From positions 36,105 to 100,104 of the forward strand of contig NZ_BMHV01000013.1 of NCBI RefSeq assembly GCF_014641495.1: 64,000 nucleotides of DNA, read 5' to 3'. A program made the translations under genes and the position numbers. The notes under the pieces are model-generated. The model was not told where the DNA came from. It did not search any database and saw only the letters and a list, made by a program, of their open reading frames with translations. The stretch's first letter is position 1. Each line of letters opens with the position of its first letter. Shown one piece after another: positions 38,486-47,539 of this stretch. The stretch comes from Terasakiella brassicae (lineage in GTDB: Bacteria; Pseudomonadota; Alphaproteobacteria; Rhodospirillales; Terasakiellaceae).

Positions 38486-39413
38486 TACTAAACCGTTCCC
38501 GATAACGGCCTGCTTTCAGGCCGGTTATCTCTTTGAAAACCCGGCTAAAAGCCGATACATCTTTATATCCGACACGCCAGGCAACCTCGCCAACGGGTAG
38601 GCGGGTGCGCTCCAGCAAACCACGTGCCTTTTCGATACGTAAATGTTGCAAATAGATCGTCGGGGTTAATCCTGTCGCCGCCTTGAAACGTCGCAAGAAC
38701 GTTCGCGACGACATATGGGCTTGCCCCGCAAGACCTTCCACGCTGACCTCATCCGCATAGCTTTTTTCCAAACCGTGCTGCACCGATAAAATGGAAGGAT
38801 CCCCATGATTCAAAACTGGGCGAAAACTGCGATAATTTTTTTGTTCGCGCCCACTGGGATCAATCAATAAATGGCGCGCGGTCATGCTCGTGATGTGCTG
38901 TCCCAGATAACGGGTTACCACAAATAATCCCAAATCAACCCATGCCATCAGGCCACCCGCACTGACAATATCATGATCATCAATTAAAATGCGCTCACTA
39001 TTGACCTCAGCCTTTGGAAACTGGCGCTGCAAATCTTCTTCCAGTAACCAGTGTGTTGTAACCGGACGACCATCCAAAAGTCCGCTAGCCCCCAGCCAAA
39101 ACGCCCCGGCACATATGGAACAAATCGTCGCGCCTTGCCCATGCCCGGCCTTGACCCAATCAAGGATATCTTGATCATCGTAACGACGATCTTGGGATAA
39201 ACTCGGTGGGAATATGATTGTGTCGCAGAAAGGAATTTCCCGGTTTTTAAGGTCTTCTGTGGAAAGAATACGAACATCCAACTGCCCCCCGGTATGCGTT
39301 GCACTATTACGGTTTGCGACTTCAAATAAATCGGCCAATCCCAAAACAGCAGCCTGCTGAACATCGGGATAGGCGAGAATTGCGATTGAAGCTTTATAAG
39401 GTGCGTCTTTCAT
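38475..39413 (-). CDS. GlxA-type AraC family regulator (DJ-1/PfpI-like plus HTH)
   Basis: 312 aa: an N-terminal DJ-1/PfpI-like domain (about 8-180; nucleophile-elbow cysteine region CSICAGAFWLGASGLL) fused to two AraC helix-turn-helix motifs (about 215-310; SRTFLRRFKAATGLTP and GEVAWRVGYKDVSAFSRVFKEITG). Such proteins usually control a neighbouring catabolic gene. The divergent isochorismatase-like hydrolase, 95 bp away, is the obvious target. Confidence 0.9.
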   Translation of the reverse strand: MKDAPYKASIAILAYPDVQQAAVLGLADLFEVANRNSATHTGGQLDVRILSTEDLKNREIPFCDTIIFPPSLSQDRRYDDQDILDWVKAGHGQGATICSICAGAFWLGASGLLDGRPVTTHWLLEEDLQRQFPKAEVNSERILIDDHDIVSAGGLMAWVDLGLFVVTRYLGQHITSMTARHLLIDPSGREQKNYRSFRPVLNHGDPSILSVQHGLEKSYADEVSVEGLAGQAHMSSRTFLRRFKAATGLTPTIYLQHLRIEKARGLLERTRLPVGEVAWRVGYKDVSAFSRVFKEITGLKAGRYRERFSINS

Positions 39414-39508
39414 TTGGCGAATATAGCATAAAAAATGTCATTTCCGCCAATTTCATTTCTTTTCAAATCGCTGAATAATCAACACCGTTCATAATTCAGG
39501 AGATCACA

Positions 39509-40057
39509 ATGACAAAAACCGCTCTTATCCTCATTGATATTCAAAACGACTATTTCCCCAATGGGGCCTTTGAATTACATGAAATGGAACAGGCCACCCA
39601 AAATGCAAAAAAGATTCTGGAAAACTTTCGCCAAGCCGGTTCCCCCATCTTTCACATTCGACACGAAAGCCTTGCTGAAAACGCCTCATTCTTTTTACCT
39701 GATACAGATGGCGCACAAATTCACGCCAGCGTTGCCCCACAAGCAGGCGAAACCGTTATTTTAAAACATCGCCCCAACAGTTTTTTTGAAACCACCTTGC
39801 TGGACAGCCTGAAAGCCCAAAACATCGATTCTTTAATCATCTGCGGGGCCATGAGCCAAATGTGTGTGGAAGCCACAACCCGCGCTGCGGTCGATTTTGG
39901 TTTCACCGTAACAGTCATTGAGGATGCCTGCGCCGCACGCGCCCTGACGTTCAAAGGGGAAACGATTTCCGCCCCGCAGGTGCATGCCTCTTTCATGGCG
40001 GCACTTGGTATGAGTTATGCCCGCATTTTATCGACGCAAGATTTTCTTAGCGCTTAA
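39509..40057 (+). CDS. Isochorismatase-like cysteine hydrolase
   Basis: 182-aa member of the isochorismatase-like hydrolases (nicotinamidase, ureidoacrylate and related amidases). The Asp-Lys-Cys triad is seen: IDIQNDYF, LKHRPNSFF, and GAMSQMCVEATTRAA with the nucleophilic cysteine. The substrate cannot be decided. It is divergent from a GlxA-type regulator, so probably inducible. A bidirectional terminator follows directly. Confidence 0.9.
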   Translation: MTKTALILIDIQNDYFPNGAFELHEMEQATQNAKKILENFRQAGSPIFHIRHESLAENASFFLPDTDGAQIHASVAPQAGETVILKHRPNSFFETTLLDSLKAQNIDSLIICGAMSQMCVEATTRAAVDFGFTVTVIEDACAARALTFKGETISAPQVHASFMAALGMSYARILSTQDFLSA

Positions 40058-40058
40058 T

Positions 40059-40099
40059 AAAAAAAGGCCTCGTCTGCACACGCGTACGAGGCCTTTTTT
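40059..40099. terminator. Bidirectional intrinsic terminator
   Basis: GGCCTCGT (40066-40073) pairs with ACGAGGCC (40086-40093); an A-run precedes and a T-run follows, so both the hydrolase (plus) and ilvE (minus) transcripts can end here. Confidence 0.9.
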
Positions 40100-40117
40100 C
40101 ATAATCAGATGACGATC

Positions 40118-41020
40118 TTAGGCAACGTTGACTTTTTCCAACGCCTGACCGCGAACGGTACGATCATAATCTTCCACCAGTTGGCGTGAAATATCGCCCG
40201 GTGTAAATTTATATTCACCGATTTCAGCAACCGGGGTGACTTCTGCTGCTGTCCCTGTCAGGAAGCATTCTTCAAAATCACCCAACTCGTCCGGCATAAT
40301 CACACGCTCAACGATCTTATACCCACGGTCTTTTGCCAAACCGATCACGGTACGACGGGTAATCCCGTCCAAAAAGCAATCCGGTGTCGGTGTGTGAATT
40401 TCACCCGCTTTATTCACAAAGAAAATATTGGCACCGGTTGCTTCGGCAACCTGCCCACGCCAATCCAGCATCATCGCATCGTGATAGCCACGGTCTTCGG
40501 CCGCATGTTTGGACAATGTACAGATCATATAAAGGCCAGCTGCCTTGGAACGGCTTGGCGCTGTTTCCGGGTTCGGGCGGCGATAAATCGCGTTATCCAG
40601 ACGAATGCCTTTCATGCGGGCTTCCGGGTCGAAATAAGACGGCCATTCCCATGCGGCAATTGCCAGATGGATGGTGTTTTTCTGTGCAGAAACACCCATC
40701 ATTTCAGAACCACGCCACGCAACCGGACGGATGTAACCATCCACAATATTGTTTTCGTCCACCACCTTTTGAGTCGCCGCATCAATTTCTTCCACAGTAT
40801 AGGGAATTTTAAAACCGAGGATTTTAGCAGATTCGACGAGACGCTGACTATGTTCCGTCAATTTGAAGATTTTCCCGCCATATACGCGGATACCCTCAAA
40901 AACAGAAGATCCATAGTGCAGGGCATGGGAAAGAACATGAACCTTGGAATCGCGCCAAGGAATCATTTCGCCATCATGCCAGATCGTACCGTCACGGTCG
41001 TCAAACGAAAGGTTGGACAT
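40118..41020 (-). CDS. ilvE: Branched-chain amino acid aminotransferase
   Basis: PLP fold-type IV transaminase for leucine, isoleucine and valine. 300 aa from the ATG at 41020 (AGAAGAG upstream); the frame is open to 41116 but homologues start near MSNLSFDDRDG. Seen: HALHYGSSVFEGIR, RSKAAGLY with the PLP lysine, EATGANIFFV, and CFLTGTAAEVTPV. It is divergent from a marR gene, followed by an ompR-envZ-type pair, an arrangement kept in several Rhodospirillales. Confidence 0.95.
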   Translation of the reverse strand: MSNLSFDDRDGTIWHDGEMIPWRDSKVHVLSHALHYGSSVFEGIRVYGGKIFKLTEHSQRLVESAKILGFKIPYTVEEIDAATQKVVDENNIVDGYIRPVAWRGSEMMGVSAQKNTIHLAIAAWEWPSYFDPEARMKGIRLDNAIYRRPNPETAPSRSKAAGLYMICTLSKHAAEDRGYHDAMMLDWRGQVAEATGANIFFVNKAGEIHTPTPDCFLDGITRRTVIGLAKDRGYKIVERVIMPDELGDFEECFLTGTAAEVTPVAEIGEYKFTPGDISRQLVEDYDRTVRGQALEKVNVA

Positions 41021-41145
41021 GGTTTTTCTCTTCTTTTGTAACAAAGTTGCTTTTATGCAGGGTTTTGCATAAATGATGTTGCCACTATTAGCTCGTTCTG
41101 GCATATATGTCAACATTGCTGACGTAGTTTAAAATAATTTGAAAA

Positions 41146-41640
41146 ATGTCCGATATCAAAAGACGCGCCAATCCTTTGTTTTTACGAGAAGAAGAACTTC
41201 GCCTTGCGATGGAGCTTCTCTTTTTCGCCTACCGTGATTTTACCGGGGAGGCGGACGGCATTCTCGAATCGTATAATTTCGGACGCGCCCATCACCGTGT
41301 GATTTATTTTGTCGGGCGTGAACCCGGCATGTCGGTCAAAGACCTGCTACACATTCTCTCTATCACCAAACAAAGTCTATCGCGCGTCCTCAGCCAGTTG
41401 GTCGATGAAGGCTTCATCGAACAACGCACAGGCGTAAATGACCGCCGCCAACGCCTGTTATATCTAACCTCCAAGGGCCAGAAGCTCGAACAGCAGCTTT
41501 CCAAAAGTCAAAGCCGCCGCATTGCCGAAGCTTATCGTTTGGCCGGGGCCGATGCCGTTGACGGGTTTCGCAAGGTCTTGATGGGCATTACAGATGAAAA
41601 AGAACGTTTTGCCCAACTCAATGATGATCTACAGGATTGA
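41146..41640 (+). CDS. MarR family transcriptional regulator
   Basis: 164-aa winged-helix regulator. The DNA-binding part includes MSVKDLLHILSITKQSLSRVLSQLVDEGFI and the wing GVNDRRQRLLYLTSKG. Upstream helices form the dimer interface. Divergent from ilvE by 125 bp and 42 bp ahead of a two-component pair; either could be its target. The ligand is unknown. Confidence 0.92.
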   Translation: MSDIKRRANPLFLREEELRLAMELLFFAYRDFTGEADGILESYNFGRAHHRVIYFVGREPGMSVKDLLHILSITKQSLSRVLSQLVDEGFIEQRTGVNDRRQRLLYLTSKGQKLEQQLSKSQSRRIAEAYRLAGADAVDGFRKVLMGITDEKERFAQLNDDLQD

Positions 41641-41682
41641 TTTTGATTTAAACGGGCGCGGTGCGGTGGCATACTGTCGCCC

Positions 41683-42372
41683 ATGATGAACGAACAGCCT
41701 CATATTCTCGTTGTAGATGATGACGAACGTTTGCGCCGATTGCTGAAAAAATTCCTCAGTGAAAACGGTTTTAACGTCAGTATCGCGCAAGACGCACAAG
41801 ATGCCCGCAATAAATTGGGATTGTTGGAATTCGATCTGATTGTGCTGGATTTGATGATGCCGGGAGAAAGCGGTCTGGATTTTGCCCGTGATTTCCGCTC
41901 ATCCAACGACACACCCATCTTGATGCTCACCGCCATGAGCGAAGGTGAAGATCGTATTTTCGGTTTGGAATGCGGGGCGGAAGATTACCTGACCAAACCG
42001 TTTGAACCGCGTGAACTGGTTTTACGCATCAACAATATTTTAAAACGCGTTGTGCGCAGCACACCGCAAGATCAGACAGACCTGATCCAGTTGGGGGGCT
42101 TGGTCTTTGACAGTCAGCGCCATATCCTGAGCCGCAATGGCAAACAAATTCATTTAACCGCATCCGAAGCCAGCTTGCTTGTTATTCTGGCTGAAAACGA
42201 AAATAAAGTCCTCAGCCGGGAACAACTGGCAGAACTGTCCGGCATTGCCGGAAACGATCGAACCATTGATGTACAGGTCACCCGCCTGCGCCGCAAGATC
42301 GAAATTGACCCAAAAATGCCACGTTATCTGCAAACCGTACGTGGGCAAGGCTACGTCCTGCGACCAAGTTAA
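41683..42372 (+). CDS. OmpR/PhoB-family response regulator
   Basis: 229 aa: receiver (about 6-120; acidic DDDE near the start, acceptor Asp in LIVLDLMMPGESG, LTKPFEPRE lysine) and a winged-helix DNA-binding domain (about 135-228; GGLVFDSQRHILSRNGK, TVRGQGYVLRPS). It starts with two ATGs in a row (41683, 41686). It is 10 bp before a membrane histidine kinase that is its obvious partner. Closest in type to OmpR. Confidence 0.94.
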   Translation: MMNEQPHILVVDDDERLRRLLKKFLSENGFNVSIAQDAQDARNKLGLLEFDLIVLDLMMPGESGLDFARDFRSSNDTPILMLTAMSEGEDRIFGLECGAEDYLTKPFEPRELVLRINNILKRVVRSTPQDQTDLIQLGGLVFDSQRHILSRNGKQIHLTASEASLLVILAENENKVLSREQLAELSGIAGNDRTIDVQVTRLRRKIEIDPKMPRYLQTVRGQGYVLRPS

Positions 42373-42382
42373 ATCAAACATC

Positions 42383-43699
42383 ATGGATACAATGATCAAG
42401 AAAATATTGCCACGCAGCCTGTTGGGACGCTCCTTAATGATTTTGGTGGTTCCACTGGTCCTGCTGCAAGTTATTTCGGCCTTCATTTTCTACGAAGCCC
42501 ATTGGGACAAGGTTTCCAAATATCTGGCGCGCGGTCTGGCCGGTGATGTCGGCGCCCTTGTCGATATGATCCGCAACGATCCCAGCGAAGACGGATTGAC
42601 ACGCACGTTTCTTATTTCCAGACAACGGTTCAATATGGCCGCGAGTTTGCGCAAAGGCGAAATTCTCGCCAACAATGAAAATATCGTAGAAGGCAGTATT
42701 CCCGATCCTTTTTTACTCTCTGCACTGGATGAACGGGTTGGCCTGCCCTACCACATTCTTGCACCCGCTGATAAAAAGACTCTGACCATCGAAATCCAAC
42801 TCAGTGACGGTGTGTTATCCGTCACGGCCCTGCGTAAGCGCCTGTTCAGTTCAACAACCTATGTTTTTGTCTTGTGGATGGTCGGCAGTTCCATGCTTTT
42901 ATTCGGTGTGGCCATTATTTTCATGCGCAATCAGGTCCGCCCGATCCGACGACTGGCACAAGCCGCCGATGCCTTTGGGAAGCGCCAAAATGTTGAACGT
43001 TTCAAACCCGAAGGCGCGCGCGAAGTACGACAGGCAGCAACCGCATTTTTAAAAATGAAGGCCCGTATCGAACGCCAGATTGAGCAACGAACGCATATGC
43101 TGGCGGGTGTCTCCCACGATTTGCGCACCCCTTTAACCCGCATGAAACTACAACTCGCCATGATGGGTGAGGAAGACGATATCAAAGACCTGCGCGATGA
43201 TATTCAGGAAATGGAGCACATGCTGGAAGGCTATCTGGATTTCGTACGCGGTGACGGCGAGGAAGAACCCGAAGACACCAATATTTCACAAATCCTGACA
43301 TCCATTGTGCAAGGCATAAAACGCAAAGACATCCCCATTGATTATGAAAACGTCGAGGATGTGCACCTGCAAGTCCGGCCCAATGCCTTCAAGCGGTGCG
43401 TGACGAATTTGGTGGAAAATGCAGCTCGATACGGCACACATATCTGGCTGAGCCTTGAGCAACGTAACGAGGCGATTGAAGTCACGGTTGACGATGATGG
43501 CCCCGGCATCCCGGAAGATATGCGCGAAGAGGTTTTCAAACCCTTCTTTCGACTTGATAAATCACGCAATATCCAGACAGGCGGGGTTGGCCTTGGTCTG
43601 TCCATTGTCCGTGATGTTGTGCGCGCACATGGGGGAGATATTCAACTTACAACCTCCCCGCAAGGCGGTCTGCGTGCACGCTTGCGTTTTCCAGTTTAG
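42383..43699 (+). CDS. EnvZ-like sensor histidine kinase
   Basis: 438 aa from the ATG at 42383; the open frame upstream overlaps the regulator gene and is not used. Two membrane segments (about 16-37 and 155-177) enclose a periplasmic domain. HAMP follows, then HisKA with H245 in GVSHDLRTPLTRMKLQ and HATPase (NLVENAARYG, DDGPGIP, GGVGLGLSIVRDV). It is the partner of the OmpR-type regulator. The signal is unknown; EnvZ-type kinases respond to osmolarity or envelope conditions. Confidence 0.93.
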   Translation: MDTMIKKILPRSLLGRSLMILVVPLVLLQVISAFIFYEAHWDKVSKYLARGLAGDVGALVDMIRNDPSEDGLTRTFLISRQRFNMAASLRKGEILANNENIVEGSIPDPFLLSALDERVGLPYHILAPADKKTLTIEIQLSDGVLSVTALRKRLFSSTTYVFVLWMVGSSMLLFGVAIIFMRNQVRPIRRLAQAADAFGKRQNVERFKPEGAREVRQAATAFLKMKARIERQIEQRTHMLAGVSHDLRTPLTRMKLQLAMMGEEDDIKDLRDDIQEMEHMLEGYLDFVRGDGEEEPEDTNISQILTSIVQGIKRKDIPIDYENVEDVHLQVRPNAFKRCVTNLVENAARYGTHIWLSLEQRNEAIEVTVDDDGPGIPEDMREEVFKPFFRLDKSRNIQTGGVGLGLSIVRDVVRAHGGDIQLTTSPQGGLRARLRFPV

Positions 43700-43714
43700 A
43701 AAACGCGCTATTCT

Positions 43715-43957
43715 TTAGCGACGCTGATCCTGAATAGCGTTGAACTTGCCATCCGCAAGCAGCGCAATATCAGAACGTGTCATGCCAAGGTCTTTCAATT
43801 CACGGTCACTCATAATGCTCATTTCATAGCGAATGCGGTGACGCTCTTTCAATTTTGTGAATTGTGCAATGACAAAGTCTTCAAAACGGGTCAGCAATCC
43901 ACCTGTCAATTCGACATGGCGGCTACCGTATGACGTAATCGGATAAGGTAAACTCAT
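43715..43957 (-). CDS. DUF1127 domain protein
   Basis: 80-aa basic protein whose C-terminal half is the DUF1127 (YjiS-like) domain: RYEMSIMSDRELKDLGMTRSDI. Members in other alphaproteobacteria affect phosphate and carbon metabolism and some bind RNA; no role can be assigned here. It converges on the envZ-like gene with a 15-bp gap. The 117 bp between it and cobK hold nothing recognisable. Confidence 0.88.
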   Translation of the reverse strand: MSLPYPITSYGSRHVELTGGLLTRFEDFVIAQFTKLKERHRIRYEMSIMSDRELKDLGMTRSDIALLADGKFNAIQDQRR

Positions 43958-44074
43958 AGAACTCGTCTCTCTCTTGTTTGTAATATTTCCAGTTCCTATT
44001 ACGCAGAGATAGGGTCTATTGTTCGCAGTCGCAACTATATTTTGTGCATTGCAGCATTACCATCTTTGCATAGC

Positions 44075-44830
44075 TCAAACGCCATGCATGTTAAGCCATT
44101 GAATTGCTTCACGTGGATGCGTCACATAGTCTACAGGTTCTTGCGGTGGGCGACGAACCATAATTACGGGAACCCCCTCCAGACGGGCCGCTTCCAGCTT
44201 TGCACGCGTTGCTTCGCCCCCGCTGTTTTTGGAAACGAGTAAACGAATCTGCTTCTCCCGGATCAACTCGCGTTCCGCTTCCACAGAAAAAGGCGGACGT
44301 GCAATCACACATTCATAATTGGCAAGCGGCAGCTTTTGCGCTGGCTCATTCACCAAACGGACAACCATCGCCACATCAGCAATACCGTCAAAGGCCGAGA
44401 GTTCCTTGACACCGATCGTTAAAAAGGTTTTTACACCGAAAGCCGCAACCTGACGGGCGGCTTCCTCCATATCTGAGACATCCAGCCAACGATCCCCAAT
44501 TTGTGCACGCCATTCATCGCGCCACAGGATCAAAAACGGGATTTCCAAATCCTGTGCCGCCACATAAGCATGCATGGATATCTGTTCGGCAAATGGATGG
44601 GTTGCATCAATCAGATGTGTAAAATTATTTTCTTTAAGATAATCAATCAGACCCGATGGCCCCCCGAAACCGCCGACACGAATTTCACAAGGCAAATCCG
44701 GCTGGTGCCTTGTCACCCCGGCATAGGAAATCACGACCTCAAGCTTATTGCCAAAAACATCAACCGCCTGTTGGGCCAATTGTGCAGCTTCCCCGGTGCC
44801 CCCAAGGATCAATAACTTTTTATTCGGCAT
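44075..44830 (-). CDS. cobK: Precorrin-6A reductase (CobK/CbiJ)
   Basis: NAD(P)H-dependent reductase of corrin-ring synthesis, 251 aa from the ATG at 44830 (the longer frame to 44956 runs through cbiD). Seen: KKLLILGGTGEAAQLAQ, THLIDATHPFAEQIS, and LVSKNSGGEAT with VPVIMVRRPP near the end, all CobK/CbiJ hallmarks. Its start overlaps the cbiD stop by 11 bp, so translation is coupled. Confidence 0.93.
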   Translation of the reverse strand: MPNKKLLILGGTGEAAQLAQQAVDVFGNKLEVVISYAGVTRHQPDLPCEIRVGGFGGPSGLIDYLKENNFTHLIDATHPFAEQISMHAYVAAQDLEIPFLILWRDEWRAQIGDRWLDVSDMEEAARQVAAFGVKTFLTIGVKELSAFDGIADVAMVVRLVNEPAQKLPLANYECVIARPPFSVEAERELIREKQIRLLVSKNSGGEATRAKLEAARLEGVPVIMVRRPPQEPVDYVTHPREAIQWLNMHGV

Positions 44831-45887
44831 GTCCAACGATATCTCCAAAACGATTGATCGCAATGATCTCGATATGACAATGACCGGAGACAACGGCTTG
44901 TGCAACTTCTTTGGCGCGGCAAGCCACCAAATCCCCCAACGCGATATTATGGTCAAGTGCCAGCATCAAAACTTCCAAAGCCGTATTGGCGTTGCGGCTT
45001 TGATTTTGCAAATCTTCATTGGCACCGGCTTCTTTCATCCATTGGGCAAGACGGTCAAAATCAAGACGGGATCGTGAGGAATGCAAATCCATTTCCCCTT
45101 GTGCCAGTTTGCACAATTTTGCAAATCCCCCGCACAGGGTTAATTTATCAATCGGTTTTTGCCGGACATATTTTAAGACACCACCGGCAAAATCCCCCAT
45201 ATCAATCAGGGCACTTTCTTCCAGTCCATATTTATCCACCACGGTTTTTTCAGACGTTGACCCGGTCGTTGCCGCCATATGACCAATCCCCAAGGCACGC
45301 GCCACATCAATACCACGATGAATGGAATGGATCCATGCCGCACAGGAATAAGGTACCACGATCCCGGTCGTCCCCAGAACCGACAGTCCCCCAAGAATAC
45401 CAAGGCGCGGGTTCATGGTTTTTTGCGCCAGTTCCTCCCCCTTGGTAATGGAAATAGTGACAATCACATCGGGGTTTTCTTGAACTTCATTTAAATTATC
45501 CGTGATCATCTGGCGCGGCATCGGGTTAATCGCCGGTTCCCCCACCGCCAGCGGCAAGCCCGGTTTCGTTACCACGCCGACCCCGGCACCATTTTTAAAC
45601 ACAATGCCGCTACCCGGTTCCCCCCGTTCAACACACACGACAATTTCAGCCCCGTGGGTGATGTCCGGGTCATCCCCGGCATCTTTAATCACCGCAGCCC
45701 ATGCTGATTGTTGACTTACCCCCTGACGGTTCAGACAAAAAGACGGGGTCTGGCCTTTGGGCAGGCGGATTTGCACAGGGTCGCAAAATTCACCTGTCAA
45801 CAGAGCGCCATAGGCCGCACGTGCCGCTGCGGTTGCACAGGCACCTGTCGTCCATCCTTTTCTGAGTTCTTTTTTATTCATAATCAC
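44820..45887 (-). CDS. cbiD: Cobalt-precorrin-5B (C1)-methyltransferase
   Basis: CbiD methylates C1 of the corrin ring in the oxygen-independent branch of B12 synthesis. 355 aa with the family start LRKGWTTGACATAAARAAY, GAGVGVVTKPGLPL, and LGTTGIVVPYSCAAW. It is distinct from the aerobic CobF, so this organism seems to use the CbiD-type route, though CobK/CobB-like names are shared by both. Either ATG at 45887 or 45881 is possible. Divergent from cobA by 56 bp; no room for a cobalamin riboswitch between them. Confidence 0.94.
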   Translation of the reverse strand: MIMNKKELRKGWTTGACATAAARAAYGALLTGEFCDPVQIRLPKGQTPSFCLNRQGVSQQSAWAAVIKDAGDDPDITHGAEIVVCVERGEPGSGIVFKNGAGVGVVTKPGLPLAVGEPAINPMPRQMITDNLNEVQENPDVIVTISITKGEELAQKTMNPRLGILGGLSVLGTTGIVVPYSCAAWIHSIHRGIDVARALGIGHMAATTGSTSEKTVVDKYGLEESALIDMGDFAGGVLKYVRQKPIDKLTLCGGFAKLCKLAQGEMDLHSSRSRLDFDRLAQWMKEAGANEDLQNQSRNANTALEVLMLALDHNIALGDLVACRAKEVAQAVVSGHCHIEIIAINRFGDIVGHAE

Positions 45888-45943
45888 AAAATAACCATTT
45901 TCTGAGGTTTGTCATCGTCTGCTTTTTGGAGTATCACAAGAAC

Positions 45944-46723
45944 ATGGAAAATTTGACACAGATATCATTCCCCGAATTCCAAACTGGCAGCGTCTGGCTG
46001 GTTGGTGCCGGACCGGGTGATGTAAAACTTTTAACACTTTATGCCTATCACGCGCTGCAACAGGCCGATGTCATTGTTCATGATGCGTTGGTCGCACCAG
46101 AGATATTGGCCCTCGCCCCTTCTCAAACAATTTTGGAAGGTATGGGCAAACGCGGCGGCAAAGCCTCCCCCAAACAACACGAGATCACCCAGCGCCTGAT
46201 TGAATTGGCCGGGCAAGGCAAACGGGTTTTGCGTTTAAAAGGCGGCGACCCGTTCGTCTTTGGCCGTGGCGCCGAAGAAGCCTTGCCTATTTTAAAAGAA
46301 AATATCCCGGTGCGCATCGTCCCCGGTATCAGTGCCGGCATTGCAGGCAGTGCCTATGCCGGTATTCCGGTCAGTGACGGACAATCCAATCAGGTGATCA
46401 GTTTCGTTACCGGACACGATACATCCGGGCAAGTTCCCTGCGTCAACTGGAAAGCCCTTGCCGATAGTTCCCCCGTCATCGTCTTTTATATGCCGATCAA
46501 ACATATCGATAAAATCCAGCGTGAATTGTTAAATGCAGGACGAAAACCGGATGAATTGATATCTGTCATTTCCAACGCAACCACATCTGCGCAACAAGTC
46601 TTGGAAACCACTTTGGAAAATTGCGCTTTAGATTTAGAAAACTCTAATGTAAGATCACCTGCCATTATGGTTGTCGGCCCAACGGTTGGTTTCCGGGCGC
46701 AATTGATGAATTGTTTTAACTAG
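45944..46723 (+). CDS. cobA: Uroporphyrinogen-III C-methyltransferase
   Basis: SAM-dependent enzyme adding two methyl groups to uroporphyrinogen III, the branch point to precorrin-2 (B12, sirohaem). 259 aa from the ATG at 45944 (an in-frame TTG lies at 45926). Seen: VGAGPGDVKLLTL, the catalytic aspartate in VHDALV, GKRGGKAS and GGDPFVFGRGAEEA. The segment after AYAGIP reads VSDGQSN where THR is usual, a mild divergence. No CysG-type fusion. Confidence 0.93.
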   Translation: MENLTQISFPEFQTGSVWLVGAGPGDVKLLTLYAYHALQQADVIVHDALVAPEILALAPSQTILEGMGKRGGKASPKQHEITQRLIELAGQGKRVLRLKGGDPFVFGRGAEEALPILKENIPVRIVPGISAGIAGSAYAGIPVSDGQSNQVISFVTGHDTSGQVPCVNWKALADSSPVIVFYMPIKHIDKIQRELLNAGRKPDELISVISNATTSAQQVLETTLENCALDLENSNVRSPAIMVVGPTVGFRAQLMNCFN

Positions 46724-46734
46724 GTAGTAAACTG

Positions 46735-47523
46735 ATGGAATCCGAACTGCTTCTTATGACAATGCTGCAAGCGGGCTTGGCCCACTGCACCGTTGTTGTC
46801 GAAGATAACGGCAGTTTGCTCATCAGCCTGTTTATGGCGGGGCTTGTCGGAAGTGCAACGCATTGCGTCACCATGTGTGCCCCTTTTGTCTTGTCCCAAG
46901 TCACCACCCGACTGGAACATATTCCGCTTTCCCAAATGTCCGAATTTAAACGGATCAGCGGGGCGGCGTTGCTGCCTTATCATCTGGGGCGCATGACAAC
47001 TTATATTATCTTGGGGTTTTTCGTTGGATTGCTCGCCCAAGGGGTTATTGAGTTCAGTGGTATGAAATGGATTTCTGCCGGATTATTGCTGTTTGCCGCC
47101 CTTTTCTTTTTAGGCTACGCCCTGAAAAAATTAGGTGTCAGCTTTCCCAACATGCCCTTTTTCGGCACGCAAAACCGATGTGAAAAAAGCGCGCTTTCTG
47201 ATAAGCTGGGACAAATTCTCAAACCGTTTTTTGCCCGCCCAACCGGATTAAACGGCTATTTTTTAGGGATCGGTCTTGGCTTTTTACCCTGCGGATTGTT
47301 ATATGGTGCCTTGGCGGCTGCCGGGGCCACAGGTGATTTTGTTGCCGGTGCATTTGGCATGGCGGCCTTTGCACTAGGAACGGTGCCGAGCTTGATGGTG
47401 GTCGGGTTTGCCGGTCATCTCGCCGGGCAAAAATGGCAACAGATCGTTACCGATCTTGCTCCAATGCTTTTGATTATCAACGCCGGTGTCTTGGCCTATC
47501 TGGCCTATACATTGGTGATCTAA
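46735..47523 (+). CDS. TauE/SafE- or UreH-like membrane protein (possible copper/oxidase assembly)
   Basis: 262 aa with about six membrane helices. The first contains GSATHCVTMCAP, the HCxxMC motif of the sulfite exporter TauE/SafE and UreH/DsbD-like transmembrane families, which often lie beside cytochrome oxidase or metal genes. A further GFLPCGLLYGALAAAG repeats the proline-cysteine helix signature. It is placed between cobA and a SCO gene. A role in copper handling or cytochrome assembly is inferred from the motif and neighbour; a metal transporter for cobalt is an alternative given the B12 genes. Confidence 0.75.
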   Translation: MESELLLMTMLQAGLAHCTVVVEDNGSLLISLFMAGLVGSATHCVTMCAPFVLSQVTTRLEHIPLSQMSEFKRISGAALLPYHLGRMTTYIILGFFVGLLAQGVIEFSGMKWISAGLLLFAALFFLGYALKKLGVSFPNMPFFGTQNRCEKSALSDKLGQILKPFFARPTGLNGYFLGIGLGFLPCGLLYGALAAAGATGDFVAGAFGMAAFALGTVPSLMVVGFAGHLAGQKWQQIVTDLAPMLLIINAGVLAYLAYTLVI

Positions 47524-47539
47524 CAGAAAAGGTCTGAAA

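Noticed and set aside
42179..42382. N-terminal extension of the EnvZ-like kinase
   Set aside because: This part of the open frame overlaps the response regulator gene out of frame; the ATG at 42383 gives a normal start before the first membrane helix.
45888..45943. Cobalamin riboswitch near the B12 genes or mutA
   Set aside because: The cbiD-cobA gap is only 56 bp, and no B12-box-like core was found there or upstream of mutA (2950-3254).
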